Part shown: positions 8,180 through 16,823 of the stretch, piece after piece
Layout: every line of letters begins with the position of its first letter
How positions within the stretch are numbered: the stretch's first letter is position 1
Source: UBA4427 sp045106235
GTDB lineage: Bacteria; Myxococcota_A; UBA9160; UBA4427
Length of the DNA stretch: 64,000 nucleotides
Assembly: GCA_045106235.1 (NCBI GenBank)
Contig: JBGCEJ010000027.1
Span: 15,240 to 79,239, forward strand
Direction: 5' to 3'
Notes under the pieces: generated by a model
What the model was told of the DNA's origin: nothing
The model's database searches: none
Seen by the model: only the letters and a program-made list of their open reading frames with translations
Position numbers and translations under genes: made by a program

Positions 8180-9655
8180 ATGAGTGCGAGATCCGATGAA
8201 AATCAGTCTTCCGGGGCAGCCGGAGGCCAAGCCAAGCCTTGGGGCGGCCGCTTCAGCGGCAAAACCGATCCGACGGTCGAGCGCTTCTCCGCCTCGATCC
8301 ATTTCGACAAGGCCCTCGCTCGCCACGATATCCGCGGCTCCCGCGCTCAGGCGCGCATGCTCGGAGACGCCGGTCTGATTCCCCCGGGTGACGCCAAGGA
8401 ACTCCTCCGTGGCCTCGAGATCATCGCCGGCGAGATCGAAGCCGGGAGCTTCCCCTTCGACCCTGCCCTCGAAGACATTCACATGAATATCGAGACGCGG
8501 CTCCGCACCCATGTCGGGCCCGACGTCGCGGGTAAGCTGCATACCGGCCGCTCTCGCAACGACCAGGTCGCCACGGACCTCGCGCTCTTCCTGCGCGAGA
8601 CGGGCCTCGCGACCCAGCGCGGACTGCACGAACTCCGCGGCGCTCTGCTCGAACGCGCTAAGGAAAACGTCGGCACGATCCTGCCGGGCTATACCCATTT
8701 GCAGCGCGCCCAACCCGTACGCCTCGCCCATCAATGGCTCGCCCATATCGAGACCCTCGGCCGCGACGCCTCGCGCTTCGCGGATGCCCGCGCGCGGATC
8801 GAACGCTGCCCCCTCGGCGCGGGAGCGATGGCCGGCTCGACGCTGCCCCTGCGGCGGGAACAGACCGCCGAGGAGCTCGGCTTCGCGGCGGGGCCGACGC
8901 GGAACAGTATGGACACGGTCGCTTCCCGAGATGCTGCGCTTGAGTATTTGGCGGCGGCCGCGATCTGCATGGTGCATCTCTCTCGCCTCGCGGAAGAGCT
9001 CGTACTCTGGTCCTCTGCGGAGTTCGGCTTCGTTGAGCTCGCCGACGCGTATTCGACGGGCTCGAGCCTGATGCCCTAGAAGAAGAATCCCGACGTGCCG
9101 GAAATCGTGCGCGGCAAATCCGGACGGGCCATCGGCAACCTGGTCACGCTGCTCACTGTGCTCAAGGGCCTCCCGCTCACCTACAACCGGGATCTCCAGG
9201 AAGATAAGGAGCCGCTCTTTGACTCGGTCTCGACGCTTCGGGATTCGTTGGAGGTGATGACGGGCACGATCGAGACTTTGACGGTCAAGAAAGAACGCAT
9301 GGGCGAGGCGGCGGCGGACCCGATGCTGCTCGCGACGGATCTCGCGGAGATCCTTGTTCAGGCGGGGGTGCCCTTTCGGGATGCCCATGAGGTTGTGGGT
9401 AAGATCGTCGGCTTCGTGACCCGCGAAGGACGAGACCTGCGATCGCTGACCCTGGCCGAGATGCAGTCCTTCCACGCTGCCTTCGAGGCGCCCTCGGACG
9501 AACTGCTGAATCTCGAACGCAGCCTGGAAAGCCGAACCCTGATGGGCGGAACGGCCACTGCACGCGTTGAGGCCGCGCTGGTCGAGGCCGAGAGCGAACT
9601 CGAATCCGCTTTCGCGAGAATCGAACGGGAAATCGCGGAAGAATCAGGCGCCTAA
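8180..9655 (+). pseudogene. argH: Argininosuccinate lyase interrupted by an in-frame TAG
   Basis: Last step of arginine synthesis (argininosuccinate to arginine and fumarate). The frame is continuous from ATG 8180 (AGTAGGA upstream) to TAA 9655 and would encode 491 residues, except for a TAG at 9077-9079. That TAG falls inside the family signature: the first part ends GSSLMP, and the same frame resumes KKNPDVPEIVRGKSGR, so the stop replaces the Gln of the usual MPQKKNP loop (CAG to TAG, a single base). Both halves are otherwise fully conserved, for example GKLHTGRSRNDQVATDLALF and GYTHLQRAQPVRLAH. Just after the stop, a purine-rich AGAAGAAG and a GTG at 9095 could allow re-initiation. Sequencing error, a recent nonsense mutation, or a split enzyme are all possible. 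Confidence 0.9.
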
Positions 9656-9715
9656 GCGGCGCGGTCCTTGGCTCGAATGCGATTCGAGACACGGCTCACA
9701 GCGAGGAGCGGGGAA

Positions 9716-9916
9716 ATGACGAAAGGTTCAGAGCGGCGTCCATGGAAGAGCGTCCTCGCCCTGCTCACAATTTTGGCGATCGCAGGTACACTGTCCGGGT
9801 GCGGCCGATACGGCCGTCCGGTTCGACCCAAGGCTTCTCTCGCCCAGGTCGACTCTTCATGCGGCGCTGCATCATACGGCGCTGCGCCGTCTGTGATTCA
9901 CAGAGCATCCAGCTAA
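9716..9916 (+). CDS. Small LptM/YifL-like lipoprotein
   Basis: 66 residues from ATG 9716 with GAGCGGGGA upstream. It has a short basic N-terminus, a hydrophobic stretch (VLALLTILAIAGTLSGC) and a lipobox LSGC, then GRYGRPVRP just after the Cys. This resembles the conserved CGxxGPLxxP start of LptM/LppL/YifL lipoproteins. LptM helps mature the LPS translocon LptD, and its gene is typically found beside dapF or between argH and lysA/dapF, exactly the position here. The usual Pro-Leu is replaced by Arg-Pro, and the tail beyond the motif looks random, so the match rests on position plus a short motif. Confidence 0.6.
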   Translation: MTKGSERRPWKSVLALLTILAIAGTLSGCGRYGRPVRPKASLAQVDSSCGAASYGAAPSVIHRASS

Positions 9917-10008
9917 ATACAAACATCAACCTGCACTCAGCCCAAGATCGCGTCAGGACCTCTCCGGTCCGAGGCAAGGGTTCGAGGAATGAGCCCAGGA
10001 GCCTAACC

Positions 10009-10902
10009 ATGAGCCGATCGCTCCCTTTCACCAAAATGCACGGCGCCGGGAATGATTTCGTTGTCTTCGACGGACTCCGGAACGAACTTCCGCGTGATCT
10101 CTCGCAGCTCGCCCGCGACATCTCGGATCGCCATTTCGGCGTCGGCTTCGACCAGATGCTCGTCGTCCGTACCTCGAAGGACTCCGACAACTCCGATTTC
10201 CGCATGGACATCTACAACGCCGACGGCTCCCAGGTCGAAATGTGCGCCAACGGCATTCGCGCCTTTTACAAGTATTTGCGCGACGCCGACCATACCCAAG
10301 CCCTGGAGATCGGCGTCGAGACACTTTCCGGTGTCGTACGTCCGCGCTGGGCGGGAGAAGGGAAGGTCACGGTCGACATGGGATCCCCCGTCTTGATCCC
10401 CGAGAAAATTCCGACCACCCTCGCCACCGGCGCAGGCCCCGTCCTTGATGTGCCCATCGATCTTCCCATGGAATTGCTGCGCGAGAGCCTCCCCGAACTT
10501 CAAGGTCCGCTCCTGGTCTCCTCCATCTCTATGGGCAATCCCCACTGCGTGATTCAGGTTCAGGACATCGACGCCCTGCCGCTCGACCGCATCGGACCCG
10601 CTCTTGAAAACCACGTCGCCTTCCCCAACCGCGTGAACGTCGAGTTCATCGAGATCACCTCACGTGATCGCATTCGGCAGCGCACTTGGGAACGGGGCAC
10701 GGGCGAAACCCTCGCCTGCGGCTCCGGGGCCTGTGCCGTTGCGGTCGCTTCGATGCTCCGCGACGTCGTGGACCGAGAGGTCGCGATCGAACTGCGCGGC
10801 GGCGAACTTCAGATCAGCTGGGCGGATAAGAATGCCTCGGTCTTTATGACCGGACCTGCTGCGACGGTTTTCGAAGGCACCTGGCCCACCGAGCTCGAAT
10901 AA
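10009..10902 (+). CDS. dapF: Diaminopimelate epimerase
   Basis: Interconverts LL- and meso-diaminopimelate for lysine and peptidoglycan synthesis; PLP-independent, using two cysteines. 297 residues from ATG 10009 (AGGAG upstream); the open frame begins earlier, but that part overlaps the lipoprotein and has no family similarity. Seen are FTKMHGAGNDFVVFDG at the N-terminus, NADGSQVEMCANGIRAF with the first catalytic Cys, MGNPHCV, and GTGETLACGSGACAVAV with the second catalytic Cys. It is followed at 17 bp by dapA and then dapB, so three consecutive DAP-pathway genes are clustered. Confidence 0.96.
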   Translation: MSRSLPFTKMHGAGNDFVVFDGLRNELPRDLSQLARDISDRHFGVGFDQMLVVRTSKDSDNSDFRMDIYNADGSQVEMCANGIRAFYKYLRDADHTQALEIGVETLSGVVRPRWAGEGKVTVDMGSPVLIPEKIPTTLATGAGPVLDVPIDLPMELLRESLPELQGPLLVSSISMGNPHCVIQVQDIDALPLDRIGPALENHVAFPNRVNVEFIEITSRDRIRQRTWERGTGETLACGSGACAVAVASMLRDVVDREVAIELRGGELQISWADKNASVFMTGPAATVFEGTWPTELE

Positions 10903-10919
10903 CACCCCAAAAGAAGTGA

Positions 10920-11801
10920 ATGATTATGTTCGAAGGAATTCATACCGCTCTCATCACGCCTTTCCGAAACGGCCAGGTCGACGAAGAGGCGCTTCGCGGA
11001 CTCGTTGAACGTCAGATCGAGGCCGGCATCGACGGGCTGGTCCCAACCGGCTCGACGGGGGAATCAGCGACACTCTCCCATCTCGAGCATAGGCAAGTGG
11101 TTGAAATCGTGATCGACGCCGCCGCCGGCCGCGTCCCGGTCATCGCCGGCACAGGCTCGAACTCCACCCGCGAAGCCGTCGAGCTGACGATGCATGCCAA
11201 AGAAGCGGGGGCCGCCGGCGCGCTCCTTCTCTCGCCCTACTACAACAAGCCCACGCAAGAAGGCATTTTCGGGCATTACACGACGATCGCGGACGAAACG
11301 CGCTTCCCCCTCGTCGTTTATAACATTCCCGGTCGAACGGCTTCCAATATCGCCGCCGAGACGATCGCCCGCCTCGCCCGACACGAGTACATCGTCGGCA
11401 TCAAGGAAGCGTCTGGAGATCTCGACCAGATGAGCCATATCATCTCTGCGAGCCCGAGCGATTTCGCAGTCCTGTCAGGTGATGACTCGCTCACATTGCC
11501 TTTGCTTTCGGTCGGCGGAGCCGGCGTCATCTCGACCTCGTCCAACGTTGCCCCGACGCAGATGTGCGAACTGGTTCGAGGATTCAAGGCGGGAGATACG
11601 GCGCGCGCGCAGACGCTGCATCATCAGCTTATCCCCCTCTTTGACGCGCTTTTCTGCGAAACGAATCCGATTCCGGTGAAGGCCGCGGCCGCCGCGCTCG
11701 GCTGGTGCGACGACGAGATCCGCTTGCCGCTCACCAAGATGACCGACGCAAACCTCGAACATCTTCGCGTCGTGCTGAAAGATCTGGGGATTATGCAATG
11801 A
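10920..11801 (+). CDS. dapA: 4-Hydroxy-tetrahydrodipicolinate synthase
   Basis: Class I aldolase condensing pyruvate with aspartate semialdehyde, the first committed step of the DAP pathway. 293 residues, normal length. Motifs are GSTGESATLS (substrate-binding Thr), SPYYNKPTQEG (Tyr of the catalytic triad donated across the dimer), VVYNIPGRT (active-site Tyr) and GIKEASGD (Schiff-base Lys). The start is ATG 10920 or the ATG two codons on; AGAAG lies just upstream. Its stop overlaps the dapB start (ATGA), pointing to coupled translation. Confidence 0.96.
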   Translation: MIMFEGIHTALITPFRNGQVDEEALRGLVERQIEAGIDGLVPTGSTGESATLSHLEHRQVVEIVIDAAAGRVPVIAGTGSNSTREAVELTMHAKEAGAAGALLLSPYYNKPTQEGIFGHYTTIADETRFPLVVYNIPGRTASNIAAETIARLARHEYIVGIKEASGDLDQMSHIISASPSDFAVLSGDDSLTLPLLSVGGAGVISTSSNVAPTQMCELVRGFKAGDTARAQTLHHQLIPLFDALFCETNPIPVKAAAAALGWCDDEIRLPLTKMTDANLEHLRVVLKDLGIMQ

Positions 11802-12622
11802 GCAGTGAAACATCGACAGGCGTCATGGTCGTGGGCGCGTTAGGCCGAATGGGTCTCGAGATCCGTACAGCCCTCGAGTCAGAACCCACGCTTCGCTTCG
11901 CGGGTGCGCTTGAGCGACCGGGGCATCCAGAAGCGGGGCGACCCGTTTCCTCTGCCGGCGCCGCAGCCGATGCGCCCCAGCCCGTCCTTTATGACGAGCC
12001 CAAGGCGGCTCTCGAGGGTTGTGGTGTCGCGATTGATTTCTCGACCCCCGCTGCGACCCTCGCGAATATTCGCGCGGCGGTGGATGCAGGCGTGGCGTAT
12101 GTCACGGGTACGACGGGAATCGATGAGGCCGGGATGAATGAGATCGCGCGCGCAGCCGAGACAATACCGGTCCTGCACGCGCCCAATTTTTCGGTCTCCG
12201 TCAATGTCCTGGGCCATCTCGCGCGCGAAGCCGCTCGGCTCCTCGGGGACAGCTACGACGCCGAAATTTTCGAGCTTCACCACGGACAGAAGCGCGATGC
12301 GCCCAGCGGAACCGCGCTTTTTCTCGGCGAGGCCATCGCCGAAGGCCAGGGCAAGATCCTCTCAGAGCACGCCATCCTCGAACGCGCCGGCGAGACCGGG
12401 GTTCGACCGGAAGGCGCCATCGGCATCCAGGCCCTCCGCGGAGGAGATAATCCCGGAGAGCATACGATCTACTTCATTGGCGGCGGCGAGCGCGTCGAAT
12501 TGACCCATCGCGCCGCCACGCGAGCCCATTTCGCAGTCGGTGCGGTACGCGCTGCGGCATGGATGGTGGGACGCGCGCCGGGGCTCTACCGGATTGAACA
12601 AGTCCTCGGGCTCGAAGCCTAA
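11798..12622 (+). CDS. dapB: 4-Hydroxy-tetrahydrodipicolinate reductase
   Basis: NAD(P)H-dependent reduction of the DapA product. 274 residues; the start at ATG 11798 overlaps the dapA stop by 4 bp, and the longer open frame lies inside dapA. The nucleotide fold begins VMVVGALGRMGLEI (GxxGRMG). The catalytic and substrate block ELHHGQKRDAPSGTAL is intact, and GVAYVTGTTG precedes it. It ends a dapF-dapA-dapB run. Confidence 0.95.
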   Translation: MSSETSTGVMVVGALGRMGLEIRTALESEPTLRFAGALERPGHPEAGRPVSSAGAAADAPQPVLYDEPKAALEGCGVAIDFSTPAATLANIRAAVDAGVAYVTGTTGIDEAGMNEIARAAETIPVLHAPNFSVSVNVLGHLAREAARLLGDSYDAEIFELHHGQKRDAPSGTALFLGEAIAEGQGKILSEHAILERAGETGVRPEGAIGIQALRGGDNPGEHTIYFIGGGERVELTHRAATRAHFAVGAVRAAAWMVGRAPGLYRIEQVLGLEA

Positions 12623-12725
12623 TTCCGCGGGAGAGCGCTACGCTTTTTGTCCTGAAAGTTGAACGGAAGTTCGACGACGGGCTGAAGCCGAGCAGCGCGT
12701 CGAACCCAAAGAAGGAATCCAGCCG

Positions 12726-13211
12726 ATGCTCTCTCTCCAAGAAATTTCCGATCGCCTCGAAATCCAGGATCTCGTCTGGCGCTATTCCGAGATCATAGAC
12801 GCAAAAGATTTCGACAAGCTGCGTGAGGAAGTCTTCACGCCAGATGCCTTCATCGACTATTCCGCGTTCGGCGGTTCGAAGGGGGATTTGGAAACCACGA
12901 TTTCCTTCCTCCACAAGGCCATGAAGATTTTCCCGAGCCACCAGCATATGAATGCGAATATCCAGATCAAGCTGGACGCTTCGAGCGATCCGGCAAAGAC
13001 CGCCACCGGCAGAGTCATGTGTCTGAATCCTCAGGAATGCCCGAAGAAAGAAGGCGAGGACTACGGCCATATCTTCTTTTGCGGCCTCTGGTACGTCGAC
13101 GAATACATCCGCACGGACGCCGGCTGGCGCATCAAGAACCGCGTCGAAGAAGCTTCCTTCGTGTACAACCAGCCCAAGTTCATGTCGGGCGGCACGGGTA
13201 CGCTCGAGTAG
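12726..13211 (+). CDS. SnoaL/NTF2-like fold protein
   Basis: 161 residues, ATG with AAGGAATCC upstream. The N-terminal helix IQDLVWRYSEIIDAKDFDKLREEVFTPDAFIDYSAFGG and the later HQHMNANIQIKLD, WYVDEYIRTDAGWRIKNRVEEASFVYN are typical of the small alpha+beta-barrel SnoaL/scytalone-dehydratase group. These are often hydratases, isomerases or ligand binders. No substrate can be named. It lies 103 bp after dapB and is the first of three plus-strand genes of unknown role. Confidence 0.75.
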   Translation: MLSLQEISDRLEIQDLVWRYSEIIDAKDFDKLREEVFTPDAFIDYSAFGGSKGDLETTISFLHKAMKIFPSHQHMNANIQIKLDASSDPAKTATGRVMCLNPQECPKKEGEDYGHIFFCGLWYVDEYIRTDAGWRIKNRVEEASFVYNQPKFMSGGTGTLE

Positions 13212-13258
13212 CGGTCCACACTCTCTTAATCGTCTCAAATCTTCATGGGGGAAGTTTT

Positions 13259-13849
13259 ATGACACGCATCCATCGGTCTCAGCAAAACATTGCACAACAG
13301 GCAAAGAGCGGATCACGCTCATTTTTCATCCTGGCGCTGGCGCTTGCTTTCGCGGCGCTTACGACCAGCGGCTGCGCCATCTTTGAAAGCGTCGACAGCT
13401 TTTCAGAATCCAGCGGCAGCGTCTCTGACTCTCTCGGTTCCTTCTCCGATTCGTCCGAGTCCTCCAGCGGTTCGAGCGGCGACGAGACGGCCTACCGAAA
13501 CGATCTCCGCGATTTCACCGTCGCCCATGTCCAGGCATCCCTTTCCCCCGAAGCGCTCCGCTTGGGCATCTCCGAAGTCGCGCTCGCCCGAGGCATCAGC
13601 GATTGGGGCGCCCTCCCCGGCACCTTCCATGCCGTCGGCGCAGGTCTGGCCGAAGCGGGACTGAGCGTCGCGCAGAGCGCACCTTACCGAGCCGCCTTGG
13701 CGCAGCCCGGGTCGGACCGAGCGAAAGCACTGATCGCGGGCTTCGAACGCCATGCAGACCACCACACATCGGACGATTCACGGGCCCATTCACGGGACCT
13801 TTCACGGGACCATGCCCACGCGCATGACAAGGGCGACACCGGATCTTAG
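13259..13849 (+). CDS. Ser-rich lipoprotein with a His/Asp-rich tail
   Basis: 196 residues from ATG 13259 (GGGGGAAG upstream). The signal peptide ends in lipobox TSGC. It is followed by a Ser-rich low-complexity linker (SESSGSVSDSLGSFSDSSES), a helical domain of about 100 residues (AYRNDLRDFTVAHVQASL onward), and a tail rich in His, Asp, Arg and Ser with SRAH/SRDL/SRDH repeats. The tail is encoded by three near-identical 12-bp units (TTCACGGGxCC) at about 13777-13813. Family unknown, resembling putative periplasmic lipoproteins of unknown function. The tail could bind metal (inference). Confidence 0.7.
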   Translation: MTRIHRSQQNIAQQAKSGSRSFFILALALAFAALTTSGCAIFESVDSFSESSGSVSDSLGSFSDSSESSSGSSGDETAYRNDLRDFTVAHVQASLSPEALRLGISEVALARGISDWGALPGTFHAVGAGLAEAGLSVAQSAPYRAALAQPGSDRAKALIAGFERHADHHTSDDSRAHSRDLSRDHAHAHDKGDTGS

Positions 13850-13886
13850 ATCCCACGTCTGCCCTCGGGCCGGGTTGAGGTGGACG

Positions 13887-15923
13887 ATGCTGTTAGGCCG
13901 AGGACGTTTCACGTTTCTCGCCGGCGTCGCGATTATCCCGATCGCCTTGAGTACGCTCGGCACCTTCGCCGCGCGCGCTGCTCCGACTCCCCATTCAGAG
14001 CTCGCCGAGCCCGCCGAGTTCTGGTTCGTTGAAGCGAACGAGGGCCAGTCCGCCGGCGGTCATGCTGCGCTCCGGATCGGGCCTCGCGTCTATCACCTGG
14101 AGCATCGCGGAGACGGCCTGATCGCCGATCGTCGTACCTCCCCCGCGCGCTTCAGAGAGATCTATGCGGAGCGCGGAAATCGGCAGATCGAAGCGATCCA
14201 CCTCGCGCTCACCCCGAAAGAGAAGCAGACCCTCAAGCGAGCGCTGGCCACCCGCTTCTCTGCTCGATCCCGGAGGCTCGGCGCTCTCGATGCCCTGGAA
14301 GATGAGCTCCGCTGGCTGCGGGAGATCGAGCGAAGCGGCGCAATCGAAGTCGAGGTCCCTGGCCTTGGCCTCTTTGCGGACTCTGCCACTGGCTCGGTCT
14401 GCGATCGCCGATCCGCAAACGCTGCTCTGGCAAGTCGACTTGACGCGCTGCGAGCCACGGCGCGCTCCGAGCGCGAGCGCCTCACCGCTGCCCTGACCCG
14501 ATCCCCCGAACGGCCCAACCCGACTCGGAACGAAGCCGCTTTGCCCGGCGGTCGAATGCGGCAGCTGATTCATGCCGTTCAAAAAGAGGTCGCTCTGAAG
14601 CGGATCGTCGGCTGCGATGGCGTCCTGCGGAAGGGCGCCTTGATCGCGACGGAAACCCTCTTAGACGCAGGCCCGAGCGACGAAAGCCCACGAGATCGGG
14701 ACGCGTGGCGCCTGGCGGAGGCCGCCCTCACAGCGCGCATCGGTGCGCTGCTCGAGAGCCCACGCGAGGATACGGGTCTCCCCCTCTTGCTGACCTGGGC
14801 CCGCGTTCTCGCCGCGAGAGAAACCCTCGCAACCGGCCGGGTCCATGTCCTCTCGGTTTTCAAGGAAAGCCACGACGCGGCGCGGCTTCCCCTCGCCGCC
14901 AGCTCGAACTCTGTTGAGGGCGAGCTTCCTGAGGGCTGGCAGGAACGTGCGCTCGAACTTGCCCGGGCGCGCTGGCAGGACGCGCGATCGAGATTCAATG
15001 CGGCAGACGGCCCGCTCGAGGCCCGGATGCTCGGCCTCGAACGGGCGCATCACCGCCTTCGCCACCTCCGCGCGCAGACCCTTCACAATCCCGTGCGTCC
15101 TGAATCGCGAAGTCCCTCTCATGCCGAAGGATACGCCGCAGCGCGCAGAACCCTTCCCTGGCCTTCGCGGATCAGCCTCGCCGACGTCCTCTCCACTCGA
15201 ATCGCCCGTGAAGAAGAAGCCGAACGCCTTCGTGAAATTCGAGCGGAGGAACTCAGCTACGACCTCTTCGCACGAAACTGCGTCACCGAGCTCCGTTCAC
15301 TCCTCGCCACCCTGCAGCCTGCGCCGGCCGAAACCGAGGCCGGAGCAAACCTCGCTACCCGGCGCGAAACAGGCGTCCAGGCCGGCAGCAAAGCAGGCGG
15401 CGCGAGGTTGAACCGACTCTCACCGATGGAAATTCTGCAGGGTGATTTCATTCCAGAACTCGTTGCGGCTCGGATTGAAAATGCGTTCAGCGACCAGCCC
15501 CGACGCATCCTCCCAAGCGCACGCGACCGCGCCCGGACGCAAGCGAGAACCGCAACATCCTCGACCTTCGGCAAGCTCGCCCTCGATGCGCGTGAATTCG
15601 CGACCTTCACAAGTCGCACCTACGCCGCCAACCAAGACGACTCCCGATTTGTCTTCTTCTCGGACGGCCCGCCTGCGATCCGCCCTTTGATCGGGCTCGC
15701 CAATTTCACCTACGGCGCGGCGGGCGCTCTCGTCGGCGTCCTTGAAGCCCCTTTCGATCGCGGCGTTGGACTCCGACGGGGGATCCAGGGCATGATCATG
15801 AGCGTCCCTGAACTTTTCTTCTTTCAGGTGCGGCAGGGCAGCTACCGGATCTTGCCGCCCGTCTCAGGGGCGACCCCCTCACCCAGTGCTGCATCCAAAG
15901 CAGAATCGACGGAAACCCGGTAG
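13887..15923 (+). CDS. Exported DUF4105-like protein, possible NlpC/LRAT-fold enzyme
   Basis: 678 residues from ATG 13887 (GAGGTGGA upstream, directly followed by a signal peptide MLLGRGRFTFLAGVAI...AARA). The N-terminal domain EFWFVEANEGQSAGGHAALRIGPRVYHLEH has the conserved His of DUF4105-type proteins, and a separate block near residue 460, YDLFARNCVTELRSLL, has the NC pair. A His-before-Cys order fits a circularly permuted papain-like fold. The middle is helical and Arg/Glu-rich. Hydrophobic stretches near the C-terminus suggest membrane contact. DUF4105 proteins include lipoprotein N-acyltransferases in some bacteria; that role here is only a possibility. The last 82 bp overlap the 3' end of the convergent isomerase gene. 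Confidence 0.65.
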   Translation: MLLGRGRFTFLAGVAIIPIALSTLGTFAARAAPTPHSELAEPAEFWFVEANEGQSAGGHAALRIGPRVYHLEHRGDGLIADRRTSPARFREIYAERGNRQIEAIHLALTPKEKQTLKRALATRFSARSRRLGALDALEDELRWLREIERSGAIEVEVPGLGLFADSATGSVCDRRSANAALASRLDALRATARSERERLTAALTRSPERPNPTRNEAALPGGRMRQLIHAVQKEVALKRIVGCDGVLRKGALIATETLLDAGPSDESPRDRDAWRLAEAALTARIGALLESPREDTGLPLLLTWARVLAARETLATGRVHVLSVFKESHDAARLPLAASSNSVEGELPEGWQERALELARARWQDARSRFNAADGPLEARMLGLERAHHRLRHLRAQTLHNPVRPESRSPSHAEGYAAARRTLPWPSRISLADVLSTRIAREEEAERLREIRAEELSYDLFARNCVTELRSLLATLQPAPAETEAGANLATRRETGVQAGSKAGGARLNRLSPMEILQGDFIPELVAARIENAFSDQPRRILPSARDRARTQARTATSSTFGKLALDAREFATFTSRTYAANQDDSRFVFFSDGPPAIRPLIGLANFTYGAAGALVGVLEAPFDRGVGLRRGIQGMIMSVPELFFFQVRQGSYRILPPVSGATPSPSAASKAESTETR

Positions 15924-16801
15924 CGAGAAACGATCTCGCCCACCGCCTCGGCGAGCCCCGCCTCCCTTCGCGCTCGACGAATTTCTTCACGGAGCCGGTC
16001 GGCGATTGCGTTGAGCGGCGGACGCCTTGACGCTTCACGCGCGCGCAGCAGAACCAAATGCCAACCATGCTCCGACTGATAGGGTCCAGTCCAAACCGGG
16101 GCGCCCCCCGCTTGCGACAAAGGCTCTTCCATCAGCCTCTGCGCGAATCCTGAACCGAAATGGCTCTCGACCTCGTCGAGGGTGCGATCCACATAGTTCC
16201 GCCCGTACAAAAAGCGGTCGCCCATCGGCATCGCCGCACGGGCCGAGACTTGGTCGGCATTCATCGTGTTAACTAACATCTGAGCACGCTCACCCGGGGA
16301 ATCGAAATCCTCCGCATCTTTCACGTAGACATGCGTGAAGGTCAGCGTCGCAGGAATACGGTGGGATTCGCCGTGCAGCGCGTAATGAGATTCCAGATCT
16401 GACGGTGTGATCTCCGCGGTCCCCGCCACATTCTTCTCGGCAAGGAATTCCATCTGCTGGACGAGACGGCGCCGGACCAGTTCATCGTCGCGATCAAGGC
16501 CAAGTCGACGGGCTTCACGGACCAGCGCCTCTTCCCGAACGAATCGCTCGACCCATGCCGAGCGGCCCTGCGCATCCAGCGCTGCAAATTCTCGAGCGAC
16601 GGCTTCCGCGTCCGGATTTTTCGTGCGGTTCTGCACGAACGCAAGAAGCGCGTCTTGCCCAACATCGATTCGGTCCTCCCCGGCGCCGATCGACCCAGAT
16701 CGCACGGGCGTCGCGTCAGAGGAGAGCCACGCGTAGCCGGCAAAGAGAAGCAGGCCGGCAAGCAGGAAATGAACGAAGGGTTCTCGGAACAGAGATCTCA
16801 T
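15842..16801 (-). CDS. Membrane-anchored parvulin-type peptidyl-prolyl isomerase
   Basis: 319 residues. An N-terminal membrane anchor (FVHFLLAGLLLFAGYAWL) is followed by a SurA/PpiD-like helical region (LLAFVQNRTKNPDAEAVAREF... WVERFVREEALVREARRLGLDRDDELVRRRLVQQMEFL). A C-terminal rotamase-like domain contains FTHVYVKDAEDF and GPYQSEHGWHLVLLRAREA. Likely a periplasmic folding factor attached to the inner membrane. It starts 22 bp after the DUF3604 gene on the same strand. Proteins of this type next to DUF3604 genes are a recurring arrangement as I recall it, but no functional link is established. Confidence 0.8.
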   Translation of the reverse strand: MRSLFREPFVHFLLAGLLLFAGYAWLSSDATPVRSGSIGAGEDRIDVGQDALLAFVQNRTKNPDAEAVAREFAALDAQGRSAWVERFVREEALVREARRLGLDRDDELVRRRLVQQMEFLAEKNVAGTAEITPSDLESHYALHGESHRIPATLTFTHVYVKDAEDFDSPGERAQMLVNTMNADQVSARAAMPMGDRFLYGRNYVDRTLDEVESHFGSGFAQRLMEEPLSQAGGAPVWTGPYQSEHGWHLVLLRAREASRRPPLNAIADRLREEIRRARREAGLAEAVGEIVSRYRVSVDSALDAALGEGVAPETGGKIR

Positions 16802-16823
16802 CGGAGGCGGGCACCCGGATCGC

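Noticed and set aside
9077..9079. Genome-wide reassignment of TAG as an explanation of the argH stop
   Set aside because: Several intact genes here (acyl-CoA dehydrogenase, bioD, atpD and others) end with TAG at the expected family length, so TAG works as a normal stop.
12474..13238. 254-residue minus-strand open frame across dapB and the SnoaL-like gene
   Set aside because: It crosses two well-supported plus-strand genes and their intergenic region and has no family features.
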